A DNA stretch of 64,000 nt from Paenibacillus sp. KS-LC4 (GTDB lineage: Bacteria > Bacillota > Bacilli > Paenibacillales > Paenibacillaceae), in the NCBI RefSeq assembly GCF_036894955.1, contig NZ_CP145905.1:249001-313000 (forward strand), written 5' to 3'. The notes under the pieces are model-generated. The model searched no databases. It had not been told where the DNA came from and saw only the letters and a list, made by a program, of their open reading frames with translations. Shown piece after piece: positions 27,266 to 35,777 of the stretch (the stretch's first letter is position 1; every line of letters starts with the position of its first letter). Both the position numbers and the translations under genes were made by a program.

Positions 27266-28282
27266 ATGAGAGGCAATGAGTCCGATTTGCCTGTTGTATC
27301 AATTGTCATGCCTTGCTATAACGAGGAGGAAGCACTGCCGGAAACGGTAAGGCAGATGTCCTTGTTGCTGGAACGGCTGGTGAAGGAGGGAAAGGTGTCA
27401 GAGCAGAGCAAAATGCTGCTTGTAGATGATGGCAGCCGCGATAAAACGTGGTCGCTGATTGATTCCTTCCACCGGAGCAACCGTTTCGTGAGCGGGCTGA
27501 AGCTTTCTCGTAACGTTGGGCATCAGCGGGCACTGCTGGCGGGCTTGTTGACGGCGAAGGAGTATGCGGATTGCATTATTTCCATTGATGCTGATTTGCA
27601 GGACGATATTACGGTGATCGACGCGTTTATTGAGAAGTACAAGCAGGGCTTCGAGGTCGTGTACGGCGTACGCAACAAGCGGACGACTGATACGATGTTC
27701 AAAAAGCTCAGCGCGCAATTTTTCTACAAATTAATGATTAAGCTTGGCGTAAATGTCGTTTATAATCATGCGGATTACCGGATGATGAGCAGGAAGGTCG
27801 TTGATAAGCTGGAGGAATACCAGGAGGTCAATCTGTTCCTGCGCGGCATTATTCCTACCATTGGCTTCAAATCCGACAGCGTGTATTATGATCGTCTGGA
27901 GCGGACCGCCGGCGAATCGAAATATCCGCTGAAAAAAATGCTCATTTTCGCTTGGGAAGGCATTACCTCCTTCAGCGTTTCTCCTATCCGGGCAGTATCG
28001 GTTGTTGGCTTCTTCATGTCAGTCATGAGTCTTTTGTTCGCTCTTTATGTGTTCATACGGCACTTGCAGGGCAACACGGTATCTGGCTGGAGCTCGATGA
28101 TTCTTTCGATTTGGTTTATTGGCGGTATTCAGCTGTTATGCATTGGACTAATCGGTGAATATATCGGCAAAATTTACATTGAAACGAAGAAAAGGCCGAA
28201 ATACTTCGTTGAAACAGAGCTGCATAACGTTGTATTGGCGGAGCCGAAAGCGAAAACGCAGCAATTACAAGAGACGAGGTGA
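27266..28282 (+). CDS. Polyprenyl-phosphate glycosyltransferase (GT2, GtrB/DPM1-like)
   Basis: A 338-residue membrane glycosyltransferase. The GT-A domain has VSIVMPCYNEEEALPETV, the DDGSRDKTW sugar-nucleotide motif, DADLQDD as the metal-binding triad, and GVRNKRTTDT. Two transmembrane helices near the C-terminus match enzymes that make undecaprenyl-phosphate-linked single sugars (GtrB, CsbB, YkcC). The ATG at 27266 has GAGGG eight bases upstream; an earlier ATG at 27233 lacks this. It lies three bases before the next gene, which encodes a multi-spanning glycosyltransferase, so the pair likely makes and then uses a lipid-linked sugar outside the membrane. Confidence 0.85.
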   Translation: MRGNESDLPVVSIVMPCYNEEEALPETVRQMSLLLERLVKEGKVSEQSKMLLVDDGSRDKTWSLIDSFHRSNRFVSGLKLSRNVGHQRALLAGLLTAKEYADCIISIDADLQDDITVIDAFIEKYKQGFEVVYGVRNKRTTDTMFKKLSAQFFYKLMIKLGVNVVYNHADYRMMSRKVVDKLEEYQEVNLFLRGIIPTIGFKSDSVYYDRLERTAGESKYPLKKMLIFAWEGITSFSVSPIRAVSVVGFFMSVMSLLFALYVFIRHLQGNTVSGWSSMILSIWFIGGIQLLCIGLIGEYIGKIYIETKKRPKYFVETELHNVVLAEPKAKTQQLQETR

Positions 28283-28285
28283 CGA

Positions 28286-29545
28286 ATGGAATCGCTGCTG
28301 CTTAAAGCAAAATCGAACACGCAAGTTTTGATCTTCCTGCTCTCTTTGTTTGTCATCACGAGAATATTGCTTTACTTTGCAGGCTTTCTCGGCATGAATT
28401 TGTTTCCAAACTATCAAGTGCCGCCGGACTATGCGGTCGTACAGGGGCATGATTTCACATCGAGCCAGCTCTCGATCCAGACGGATGTTTCACAGCTGAA
28501 GAAGCCAAGCTTTGAGGATTTAAGGAAATTTGACAGCGTATGGTATTTGGGTATTGCCGAAAATGGCTACGATACGTATAACATCAATGAACCGCATCCC
28601 AGTGCGAATTGGGTGTTTTTTCCTTTATACCCTTTGTTAGTCTTCTTGGTGGAGTCTATTTCTAAATATGATGCGACGGTCGTGGGATCGGTTTTATCGA
28701 ATTTGTTTTTACTCGTATCGCTTTTGTATTTTTATGGAATTTGCTTGAAAAGAGGGCTGAAACAGGAGCATGCCCAAGTTGCGGTGCTGCTGCTGCTTAT
28801 TTTTCCGACCGCCATCTTCTATGCTGTACCTTATACCGAAAGCCTGTTCCTCATGCTGTCGCTTATGACCGTATATTATGCGATGCAAAAGCGATATTTT
28901 CTCGCGTTTCTGTTCGGGGGCTTGTCCGCTGTGACGCGCAATCTGGGCTTCGTCAACTTGTTTTTCGTTGTGGGGACGCTGCTGATTGAACACAGGCTGT
29001 ATCGTTTTAAGTGGAAGGACGCGAAATATTTAGGTTATGGTATTATTTCAGCACTGCCGCTGACAGGTTATCTATTATATATGAAATGGCTCACGGGCGA
29101 TTTACTGGCTCCAATCACAGAGCAGAGCATCAACTGGTATCGCAAGACGGTTGCTCCATTTTCAAACTACATTCATTTTATCCAAAAGCCTTATTTCTCA
29201 GGAAACGGCGGCTGGGAAAATGGCCTGCTTGCCTTTATTATTGCTAATGCCGTCCTCGTCATTTTTGTTGCCTTTCTTATTATGCGCTGGAAAGATATTC
29301 GCCGTAATGCACATGAATGGCTGTTTTTTGCATATGGTCTGCTGCTGATGCTCATCCCGTTCGCCAGCGCCGAATTTTTGCAAAGCATTCCACGCTATGT
29401 CATGGTGGCGTTCCCCTTCTATATTTATTTTGCGGATGTGCTGAAAAATAATAAGCCGCTCCAAATGTTTTATTTCATGATGTTTTTCCTGCTCCATATT
29501 GTGTACGCGGTCTGCTACTTTAATGGATATTTTTTCGTTGTATAA
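28286..29545 (+). CDS. PIG-V-like integral membrane mannosyltransferase
   Basis: A 419-residue protein with about ten transmembrane helices. Family features are RKFDSVWYLGIAENGYDTY (acidic residue after the first helix), ANWVFFPLYPLLV, SAVTRNLGF, and SIPRYVMVAFPFYIYFA near the end. PIG-V-type enzymes use polyprenyl-phosphate sugars as donors at the outer face of the membrane, which fits the GtrB-like gene directly upstream. The acceptor could be a cell-wall or secreted polymer. The next promoter and riboswitch region starts directly after its stop codon. Confidence 0.78.
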   Translation: MESLLLKAKSNTQVLIFLLSLFVITRILLYFAGFLGMNLFPNYQVPPDYAVVQGHDFTSSQLSIQTDVSQLKKPSFEDLRKFDSVWYLGIAENGYDTYNINEPHPSANWVFFPLYPLLVFLVESISKYDATVVGSVLSNLFLLVSLLYFYGICLKRGLKQEHAQVAVLLLLIFPTAIFYAVPYTESLFLMLSLMTVYYAMQKRYFLAFLFGGLSAVTRNLGFVNLFFVVGTLLIEHRLYRFKWKDAKYLGYGIISALPLTGYLLYMKWLTGDLLAPITEQSINWYRKTVAPFSNYIHFIQKPYFSGNGGWENGLLAFIIANAVLVIFVAFLIMRWKDIRRNAHEWLFFAYGLLLMLIPFASAEFLQSIPRYVMVAFPFYIYFADVLKNNKPLQMFYFMMFFLLHIVYAVCYFNGYFFVV

Positions 29546-29561
29546 TTTATGAAAAAATAAT

Positions 29562-29591
29562 TTGACGAAATTTGCGCTCAAGGTGTACAAT
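29562..29591 (+). promoter_or_regulatory. Promoter of the tandem riboswitch transcript
   Basis: TTGACG (29562-29567), an 18-base spacer and TACAAT (29586-29591). It lies 17 bases after the stop codon of the PIG-V-like gene and about 45 bases before the first riboswitch aptamer. Confidence 0.65.
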
Positions 29592-29642
29592 AACACCATA
29601 TAACATTAGTTCATACTTTATACCTATTATGTTTAACGAAAA

Positions 29643-29720
29643 GGCAAACTCAGGGAAACCTGATGTGCGCAAAGCTACAGGGGCTTCATTCCTAACGGAA
29701 TATGCTCGCCAGCTGCCGAA
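29643..29720 (+). ncRNA. c-di-GMP-I (GEMM) riboswitch, copy 1
   Basis: The sequence carries the class I c-di-GMP aptamer elements in order: GGCAAAC, a P2 hairpin CAGG-GAAA-CCTG with a GAAA tetraloop, GCGCAAAGCTACAGGGGCT (the conserved CGCAAAGC...GGG core), a P3 arm ATTCC-TAAC-GGAAT, and GCTCGCCAGCTGCC with TGCC closing P1 on GGCA. The aptamer is followed 30 bases later by a perfect intrinsic terminator, so it most likely controls transcription. The match to the family layout is read by eye. Confidence 0.88.
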
Positions 29721-29750
29721 TTCAACATCGCTTCTTCCTTTATTAATCAA

Positions 29751-29791
29751 GGTAGACTTTGTTCTTTCGGGAGCAGGGACTATCTTTTTTT
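29751..29791 (+). terminator. Expression-platform terminator of riboswitch copy 1
   Basis: A 15-pair stem with one mismatch: GGTAGACTTTGTTCT pairs with GGAGCAGGGACTATC around a TTCG loop, followed by seven T. Its position between the two aptamers means readthrough is needed to reach copy 2 and the downstream gene. Confidence 0.8.
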
Positions 29792-29811
29792 ATTGCTTCA
29801 AACACGAAAAA

Positions 29812-29889
29812 GGCAAACTCAGGGAAACCTGATGTGCGCAAAGCTATAGGGGCTTCATTCCTAACGGAATATGCTCGCCAGCTGCCGAA
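29812..29889 (+). ncRNA. c-di-GMP-I (GEMM) riboswitch, copy 2
   Basis: Identical to copy 1 over 78 bases except for one substitution (GCTACAGGGG versus GCTATAGGGG), at an offset of 169 bases. All aptamer elements are intact. Downstream, the region equal to the copy 1 terminator still folds a hairpin (GGCGTG near 29923 with CACG near 29942) but has no T-run, and the ribosome-binding site GGGGGAGGA of the GH26 gene follows closely, so this copy may act on translation. Confidence 0.87.
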
Positions 29890-29974
29890 GCCCAACATAG
29901 CCTCCTTTGCTTGATGAAGGTGTGGCGTGTTCTTCGGACCACGTACCATCATTCGCTCGGGGGAGGAACTAACT

Positions 29975-30922
29975 ATGAAATCGACAAAATTTGCTCTTAC
30001 ACTCCTTATGCTCGCTTCGACATTACTTTGGGCACTCCCTGTTAGCGCACAAACAAACTTTTACAATGGAGCATGGATCGGCACTTGGCCGAACCAAAGC
30101 TTGGACAACATTGCTGCCTACGAGCAACTGATCGGTGGCCACCAAGATGTTGTACATACCTTCGTCAATTCGAATCAAGGGATCAATGAGTGGAAGGGCT
30201 TTATGGACTATGTAAATAGTAATGGTTCGATTAACCTGCTTACCCTTGAATTTAAAAATAAAAATTACAAAGAATATTCGACTGCTGATATCAATAGAGG
30301 CGTAGTGGACGCTTACCTGAAGCAAACAGCTAAACAATTAATGAACTGGCAAGCGGCTAATAAAAACCCTGAAATCTGGCTTCGCCTGTTCCACGAAGGC
30401 AACGGCAACTGGTACGGCTGGGGTGTTGGCGACAGCACAGTGAACACGAACGAAACCTACAAAGCGGCATTCCAACGTGTCGTTACTATTTTCAAGGAGC
30501 AAGGCGCAACAAACATCAAATTCATGTACAATGTAAACGCTGAAAATGTTGGCAAAAACGCTTCGTTTACAGCGATGTACCCAGGCGATGCTTACGTGGA
30601 CATGCTCTCGATTGATGGCTACAATTTTGGAACGAAACAATCGTGGAGCTCGTGGAGAACATTTGACGAGGTATTCCATGCTTCTTACCAAGCATTGACA
30701 AGCATTTCGAGCAAGCCAATTATTATCGCTGAAACAGGCACAACCGAAAGCGGCGGCAGCAAAAAAGAATGGGTTATTGATGCGATGAACCAAGTGCAAT
30801 CGCCAGCGTACAGCCAAATTAAAGGCTTGATCTGGTTCAATGAAAACAAAGAGCTCGACTGGCATATTGATTCGTCGGCTGACAGCCTGAGCGCTTACCA
30901 AACGCTGCAACAAACACTTTAA
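29975..30922 (+). CDS. Secreted GH26-family beta-mannanase-like glycoside hydrolase
   Basis: A 315-residue exported enzyme. The signal peptide is MKSTKFALTLLML..., with cleavage near PVSA-Q. The mature protein starts NFYNGAWIGTWPN. The acid/base glutamate is Glu141 in LRLFHEGNGNWYGWG, and the nucleophile is Glu253 in PIIIAETGTTES, both as in GH26. There is no carbohydrate-binding module. It is expected to cut a beta-linked mannan or similar polysaccharide, possibly the product of the surrounding locus. Tandem c-di-GMP riboswitches precede it, so its expression should respond to c-di-GMP. The ATG follows GGGGGAGGA by seven bases. Confidence 0.88.
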   Translation: MKSTKFALTLLMLASTLLWALPVSAQTNFYNGAWIGTWPNQSLDNIAAYEQLIGGHQDVVHTFVNSNQGINEWKGFMDYVNSNGSINLLTLEFKNKNYKEYSTADINRGVVDAYLKQTAKQLMNWQAANKNPEIWLRLFHEGNGNWYGWGVGDSTVNTNETYKAAFQRVVTIFKEQGATNIKFMYNVNAENVGKNASFTAMYPGDAYVDMLSIDGYNFGTKQSWSSWRTFDEVFHASYQALTSISSKPIIIAETGTTESGGSKKEWVIDAMNQVQSPAYSQIKGLIWFNENKELDWHIDSSADSLSAYQTLQQTL

Positions 30923-31006
30923 GAGATTAGTTTGGTAGTAGAGAACTAGTCCCTAGCCTCCTCTTCTATAAAAAACTAGCTGTTATAGTACCAAATAGGT
31001 ATTCTG

Positions 31007-31054
31007 AAAAAACTCTAATTTCGCGTACGTCGCGTAAAATTAGAGTTTTTTCGT
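31007..31054 (+). terminator. Terminator of the GH26 gene
   Basis: AAAACTCTAATTTCGCG pairs with CGCGTAAAATTAGAGTTTT around TACGT with a small internal bulge, followed by TTTTTCGTTTTTTT. Confidence 0.85.
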
Positions 31055-31297
31055 TTTTTTTCTACACTTTTGCATAGAAGATTAAGAGGTTTAGAATAAA
31101 AATTAACTTTTAAAGGGGCAAGGATTGTGATAAGATAACTTTGAATTTGAGCCTTAGCCGCCAAAAATATCATATTTCCGGCCGATTTAACAAATATCGA
31201 CAGCAAGAATAGGCAATATCGTCAGTCTATGTTGTAGATAAGTCAGAAAAGGAATGGAATTATGGCGAATAAATAGAGCGCAAAGGATTGGGGTTAT
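31055..31297 (+). other. Leader region of the PilZ glycosyltransferase gene
   Basis: A 243-base gap after the GH26 terminator. It must hold the promoter of the next unit, but no strong -35/-10 pair could be chosen, and no third c-di-GMP aptamer or other known riboswitch was seen. Confidence 0.5.
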
Positions 31298-33547
31298 TTG
31301 AAAACAAAAGCTAGGTACATATTAACAACTGTATCCATTGCTATCATGATCGTGTATCTAGTATGGAGACTTGTACAAACACTACCATCTGGATGGTCAT
31401 TTATTTTTGGATCTTTGTTACTATTTTTTGAAATTATTTCTATTTTTCAATCCGTTTTATTCCACATTCTTCTGCTAAAACCCACTGAAAGAAAGCCTGC
31501 GCCATTACCTGACAACCTTTATTCTGTGGATGTTACAATCGCTACCTACAATGAACCGCCATCCTTGGTTAGAAAAACCATCCTTGCTTGTAAAAATTTA
31601 AATTATCCGGAGCATTTATTAAATATTTGGGTATGTGATGACGGAAAACGAGCGGAAATGAGAGAAGTAGCCGAAGGCTTAGGCGTCCATTATCTCGATC
31701 GTCCCGGAAATGAGCATGCTAAAGCGGGTAATTTGAATCATGCGCTGACGAAAATGAAGGGCGATTTGCTCCTCACATTGGACGCAGACATGATGCCAAA
31801 GCCGGATTTTTTGCAGCGGACGGTAGGTTTTTTTGCAGAGAATGAGAAGCTTGCTTACGTACAAACGCCGCAAGTTTTTTACAACGAAGATATTTTTCAA
31901 TACAACTACTACCAAGGGCGTAATATTCCGAACGAGCAGGATATGTTTATGCGGCTTGTTCAGTCGGGAAGAGACCGTTTTAATGCTGTTATTTATGTAG
32001 GCAGCAACTGTATTTTCCGGCGCAGCGCCATTGATCATATCGGCGGCTTCGTTATTGGCACGATTACCGAGGATTTGGCCACAGGGATGAAGCTTCAATC
32101 CAATGGGTTTGATTCTTATTGCTTGAATGAGGTGCTGGCACTTGGACTTACGTCTGAGTCCATATCCGATCAAATTAAACAGCGGGCCCGCTGGGCTAGG
32201 GGCACCATACAAACGACGAGGATGTCCAATCCGCTTGAGGCAAAGGGCCTATCGTTAATGCAGCGGCTGCTGTATTTCTCCAACCTGCTGTACTGGTACT
32301 TTGGTGTTACACGCTTTATGTACATACTTTCTCCCATGCTCTTCTTGACCTTCGGCGTGGCTATTATTGAAACAAGCTTGCAACAGCTGCTTATCTTCTG
32401 GCTGCCCTATTTCTTGTTCTCGGTCACCGTAGTGCCTTATTTAACAAATAAGAAGCTCAATGTGTTCTGGAACAACGTTTACGAGACGGCCATGACGCCA
32501 ACGCTATTCCTCGCAGCCCTTCAGGAAACCATCTTCCGCAAGGCTATTCCCTTTGAGGTGACGCCGAAAGGCATTTATCAGAACAAAACGTCCATTAATT
32601 ATCGCTATATGATGCCGTTGCTTGTTCTGCTTGTGCTATCTGTCGTGCTGATGGCGGTCAATGTGGGGCGTATTGCGGGTGCGGGCGAAAATGAATTGCA
32701 GTCCATGCTCATTAATTTGTTTTGGCTTGGTTATAACGGAGTGTTTCTTATGCTCGCGCTGCTGCTCGGCTTTGAACGTCCGCGCATGCGGGAGGCGGAG
32801 CGCTTCGCCAAGGAGCTGCCGCTCACGCTTCGTTATACGGAGGATGAAGAGCTGAAGATGGAAAACGTCAAGACGCTGGATATTAGCGAGACAGGCTGCC
32901 GCATTTACACGGATACGATTTTGCCGCTTCCGGATCGCATAGAGCTGGATATTCCATTATCACAGGATGCTTTACGCGTGACGGCTGAGAAAATATTTTA
33001 TGACAAGCATGGCTCCGGATACCAGATAGGCTTCAAGCTTCATTGGAGCAGCATTGAAGAGGAGCGCAAATGGCTTGCTGAAGTATATGGCAATGCGGAT
33101 GAGTTCGTTAAGGGTATTTTTCAGGCGGGCATATGGACTTCCGTAATTCGTTATATTTCTAATTTCAAGTACACCTATAAATCTATAAATCGCAAGTCAC
33201 CGCGAGTTAGGCTGAAGCGCCGCGCTTCAATCTTGGTCGATCAAGAGGACCGTTATCGGACGCAACTGCTTGATATTAGCTACACGGGCTGCCGAATTGA
33301 GCTGCCTCAGAAGGCGGCGATGCATGAAGGCAAGAAGGTCAGGCTGCAAATTATCGGCTCAGCGTTTGAGGCAAACGGGCGTCTTATCCGCGTGGGATGG
33401 GCCGGGCGCAATAAGATGACAGCGGCTATTGTCTTCGATGAGGCTTTTGATTTAAGCCTGCTGCTGGGGGAGTCCCGCAGCATACCGCCAAGTAATAAGG
33501 AGCTTCGTTCAGGCATTGTGCCAGCAGAGGCGAACTCCAAGTCATAG
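31298..33547 (+). CDS. Cellulose-synthase-like glycosyltransferase with two C-terminal PilZ domains
   Basis: A 749-residue membrane glycosyltransferase. Two N-terminal helices lead into a processive GT2 domain with DDG (114-116), DAD (162-164), TED (257-259) and QRARW (295-299), the complete D,D,D,QxxRW set. Four or more helices follow up to residue 490. The first PilZ domain has RPRMR (494-498) and DISETG (528-533); the second has RKSPR (632-636) and DISYTG (659-664). Both keep the RxxxR and DxSxxG c-di-GMP-binding motifs. The start is TTG at 31298. It resembles BcsA but has two PilZ domains instead of one, and no BcsB homologue is adjacent. It is probably the c-di-GMP-activated polymerase of the locus. 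Confidence 0.93.
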   Translation: MKTKARYILTTVSIAIMIVYLVWRLVQTLPSGWSFIFGSLLLFFEIISIFQSVLFHILLLKPTERKPAPLPDNLYSVDVTIATYNEPPSLVRKTILACKNLNYPEHLLNIWVCDDGKRAEMREVAEGLGVHYLDRPGNEHAKAGNLNHALTKMKGDLLLTLDADMMPKPDFLQRTVGFFAENEKLAYVQTPQVFYNEDIFQYNYYQGRNIPNEQDMFMRLVQSGRDRFNAVIYVGSNCIFRRSAIDHIGGFVIGTITEDLATGMKLQSNGFDSYCLNEVLALGLTSESISDQIKQRARWARGTIQTTRMSNPLEAKGLSLMQRLLYFSNLLYWYFGVTRFMYILSPMLFLTFGVAIIETSLQQLLIFWLPYFLFSVTVVPYLTNKKLNVFWNNVYETAMTPTLFLAALQETIFRKAIPFEVTPKGIYQNKTSINYRYMMPLLVLLVLSVVLMAVNVGRIAGAGENELQSMLINLFWLGYNGVFLMLALLLGFERPRMREAERFAKELPLTLRYTEDEELKMENVKTLDISETGCRIYTDTILPLPDRIELDIPLSQDALRVTAEKIFYDKHGSGYQIGFKLHWSSIEEERKWLAEVYGNADEFVKGIFQAGIWTSVIRYISNFKYTYKSINRKSPRVRLKRRASILVDQEDRYRTQLLDISYTGCRIELPQKAAMHEGKKVRLQIIGSAFEANGRLIRVGWAGRNKMTAAIVFDEAFDLSLLLGESRSIPPSNKELRSGIVPAEANSKS

Positions 33548-33612
33548 CAGGCGAGCACGTATGAAAGTCGAGTTATGACGGCGAATGATTGTTTTGCAAG
33601 GGGATGAGAGAT

Positions 33613-34860
33613 TTGGAAATACACAGAATAGTTAAGCTGATCATCCGCAGATTGCCGTTTGTCATAATTCCGGCACTGCTGCTGTCAGTCGCAGTAGGCT
33701 ATGTGAAGATGCAAAGCCCTCCTTCCTATAAGGCAACGGCTGAAGTTTTAATAACCTCACAAGAGACGAGCGATAACTTCACTTCAATTCAAGGCAGTCT
33801 CAAGCTGATGGATACGTATAATGTTATTTTGAAAAACCCACTGATTTTGGAGCAGGTAATTGCGGCGCTTGACCTGCCTTACAGCACAGACCAACTGGCT
33901 GCCAAAGTTAGCGCGAAAAGCGTCGAGCTATCGCAGGTTATCCGTATTACCGTAACGGATGGTGACCGCAAGCAGGCAGCCTCCATTGCCAACACCGTCG
34001 TCAGCGTGTTCCGCTCGCAAAGCTTGGAGCTGTTCAAAATCAACAACATTGTCCTGTTGCATAAGGCAAGCGCGGAAAAGGCGGATTATGTGAGCGCTAA
34101 TCCATTATTTTATATGCTGCTCTCGTTTGTTGGCGGACTCATTGTGATTTTATGCTTGTGGCTTCTGCTGCATATGATGTCGCGCAAGCTGCAGACAGCA
34201 GCCGAGGTGCAAGCGATATTCGCCGAAGTTCCAATGGAAACAACGAAGCTCGCCAGCCGGTTGGAAATAGCTATCCCGTTTTATGGAGGATGGTTGAAGC
34301 GCCGTATGGCAGAGGAAGCGAAATCGCGTGCGCTGCGTTACCGCCATGTGATGGAGAAAAGCGGGCAGCGCACATGGGCCTTCGGAACGCTTGACCGTAA
34401 AAGTGCATGCGGAAATATCAGCAAGCAGCTGGCGATGAAGCTGTCGGGAGAAAACAAGGTCGCCTGGGTGAGATTTAATCCGAACGGCAAGCTGTCAAGC
34501 TCGTCATCGGGCAAAAAGGGCTATGCGGAATGGCCCATTAGCCAAGGCTTTTATGGGAAAATCAAAACCGCTGGAAAGCAGTTGGATTTCATCGAGGTAT
34601 GTGTAGTAGGCGGCAGTCTTTCCATGAAATCTTCAGCTGAGGAGCTGATGGCAAAGCTTAGGGAGAGCTACGAGGTTGTGATCTGGGATTTGCCTTCTTA
34701 TGTTCATTGCTCGGAAGCGCAGACGATTGCGGGGCTGGCCGATTGGCATACGCTCGTAATCAAGGAGAACCGGGTACTTGCTCCGGTTGCACAGGAATGG
34801 AAAAGCCGTCTCGCGGCAATGGATGTTCAGATAAATAGTATCGTGTTTATTGAAGTGTAA
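33613..34860 (+). CDS. Wzz-like chain-length protein fused to degenerate tyrosine-kinase-like domain
   Basis: About 415 residues. The N-terminal Wzz domain has one helix after the start ([20 protein letters not shown]), an extracellular segment with [13 protein letters not shown], and a second helix near residue 150-170. The C-terminal part aligns with the bacterial tyrosine kinase (BY-kinase) fold: [20 protein letters not shown] stands where Walker A (GxxxxGKS) should be, and VVIWDLPSY replaces the Walker B strand. The P-loop lysine/serine is lost and there is no C-terminal tyrosine cluster, so it is likely a pseudokinase. The start is taken as TTG 33613 with AAGGGG nine bases upstream; an ATG at 33604 is too close. 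It would regulate polymer length. Confidence 0.75.
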   Translation: MEIHRIVKLIIRRLPFVIIPALLLSVAVGYVKMQSPPSYKATAEVLITSQETSDNFTSIQGSLKLMDTYNVILKNPLILEQVIAALDLPYSTDQLAAKVSAKSVELSQVIRITVTDGDRKQAASIANTVVSVFRSQSLELFKINNIVLLHKASAEKADYVSANPLFYMLLSFVGGLIVILCLWLLLHMMSRKLQTAAEVQAIFAEVPMETTKLASRLEIAIPFYGGWLKRRMAEEAKSRALRYRHVMEKSGQRTWAFGTLDRKSACGNISKQLAMKLSGENKVAWVRFNPNGKLSSSSSGKKGYAEWPISQGFYGKIKTAGKQLDFIEVCVVGGSLSMKSSAEELMAKLRESYEVVIWDLPSYVHCSEAQTIAGLADWHTLVIKENRVLAPVAQEWKSRLAAMDVQINSIVFIEV

Positions 34861-34892
34861 TCACGTTTTATCTAACTTGGGGGGGAATTACG

Positions 34893-35777
34893 ATGAAAGT
34901 AACTAAAGCGATTATTCCGGCAGCTGGACTTGGAACAAGGTTTTTGCCAGCTACAAAGGCGATGCCGAAAGAGATGCTTCCCGTATTGGACAAACCAACG
35001 ATTCAATATATTGTAGAAGAGGCCGTAAAATCCGGCATTGAAGAAATTATTATCGTAACAGGCAAAGGCAAACGTTCGATTGAGGATCATTTTGACAATG
35101 CGTTTGAGCTGGAAGCGAATTTGCTGAAAAACGAAAAACTGCATTTGCTTGAGAAGGTACAGGAAATTTCCAAAGTCGACATTCACTATATCCGTCAAAA
35201 AGAACCAAAAGGTCTCGGCCACGCGATTTGGTGCGCGCGTAAATTTATTGGCAACGAGCCATTTGCCGTATTGCTTGGTGATGATATCGTTAAAGGCGAT
35301 ACGCCATGCACAAAGCAATTAATTGATGCTTTTGAGCAAACGGGTAAATCGGTGATCGGCGTACAGCATGTGCCGGATAAAGAGACGACGCGTTACGGCA
35401 TTATTGATCCATCCGAGGTAAATGACCGTTTTATTAAAGTGAACAATTTGGTAGAGAAGCCGAAGCTGGGTACAGCCCCTTCCAACTTTGCGATCATGGG
35501 ACGTTATGTACTGACGCCGGAAGTGTTTAACTTGATTGAGCAGCAAGAGGCTGGAGCAGGTCAGGAAATTCAATTGACCGATGCGTTGCAAAAGCTTAAT
35601 CAGGCCCAAGATGTGCTCGCTTACCTATTCGAAGGCAGACGTTATGATGTCGGCGAAATTCCAGGCTTTATTTTAACAAATGTAGAGTTTGCACTCGAAC
35701 GTCAGGAGTTTTCTGCTGATTTAATTAAATCGCTTGAACAGATTTTAAGCCGTGCGAAAAGTGGAGTGAATGCATAA
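34893..35777 (+). CDS. galU: UTP-glucose-1-phosphate uridylyltransferase
   Basis: A 294-residue nucleotidyltransferase making UDP-glucose (GtaB in Bacillus). The N-terminus has [20 protein letters not shown], followed by [18 protein letters not shown] and [12 protein letters not shown]. The ATG follows a run of eight G. It overlaps ugd by one base (TAATG), so UDP-glucose passes to UDP-glucuronate from the same transcript. Confidence 0.95.
   Translation: MKVTKAIIPAAGLGTRFLPATKAMPKEMLPVLDKPTIQYIVEEAVKSGIEEIIIVTGKGKRSIEDHFDNAFELEANLLKNEKLHLLEKVQEISKVDIHYIRQKEPKGLGHAIWCARKFIGNEPFAVLLGDDIVKGDTPCTKQLIDAFEQTGKSVIGVQHVPDKETTRYGIIDPSEVNDRFIKVNNLVEKPKLGTAPSNFAIMGRYVLTPEVFNLIEQQEAGAGQEIQLTDALQKLNQAQDVLAYLFEGRRYDVGEIPGFILTNVEFALERQEFSADLIKSLEQILSRAKSGVNA

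Noticed and set aside
29572..29832. 86-codon open frame between the PIG-V-like and GH26 genes
   Set aside because: It runs across the first riboswitch, its terminator and into the second copy; it has no ribosome-binding site and its codons simply translate the aptamer.
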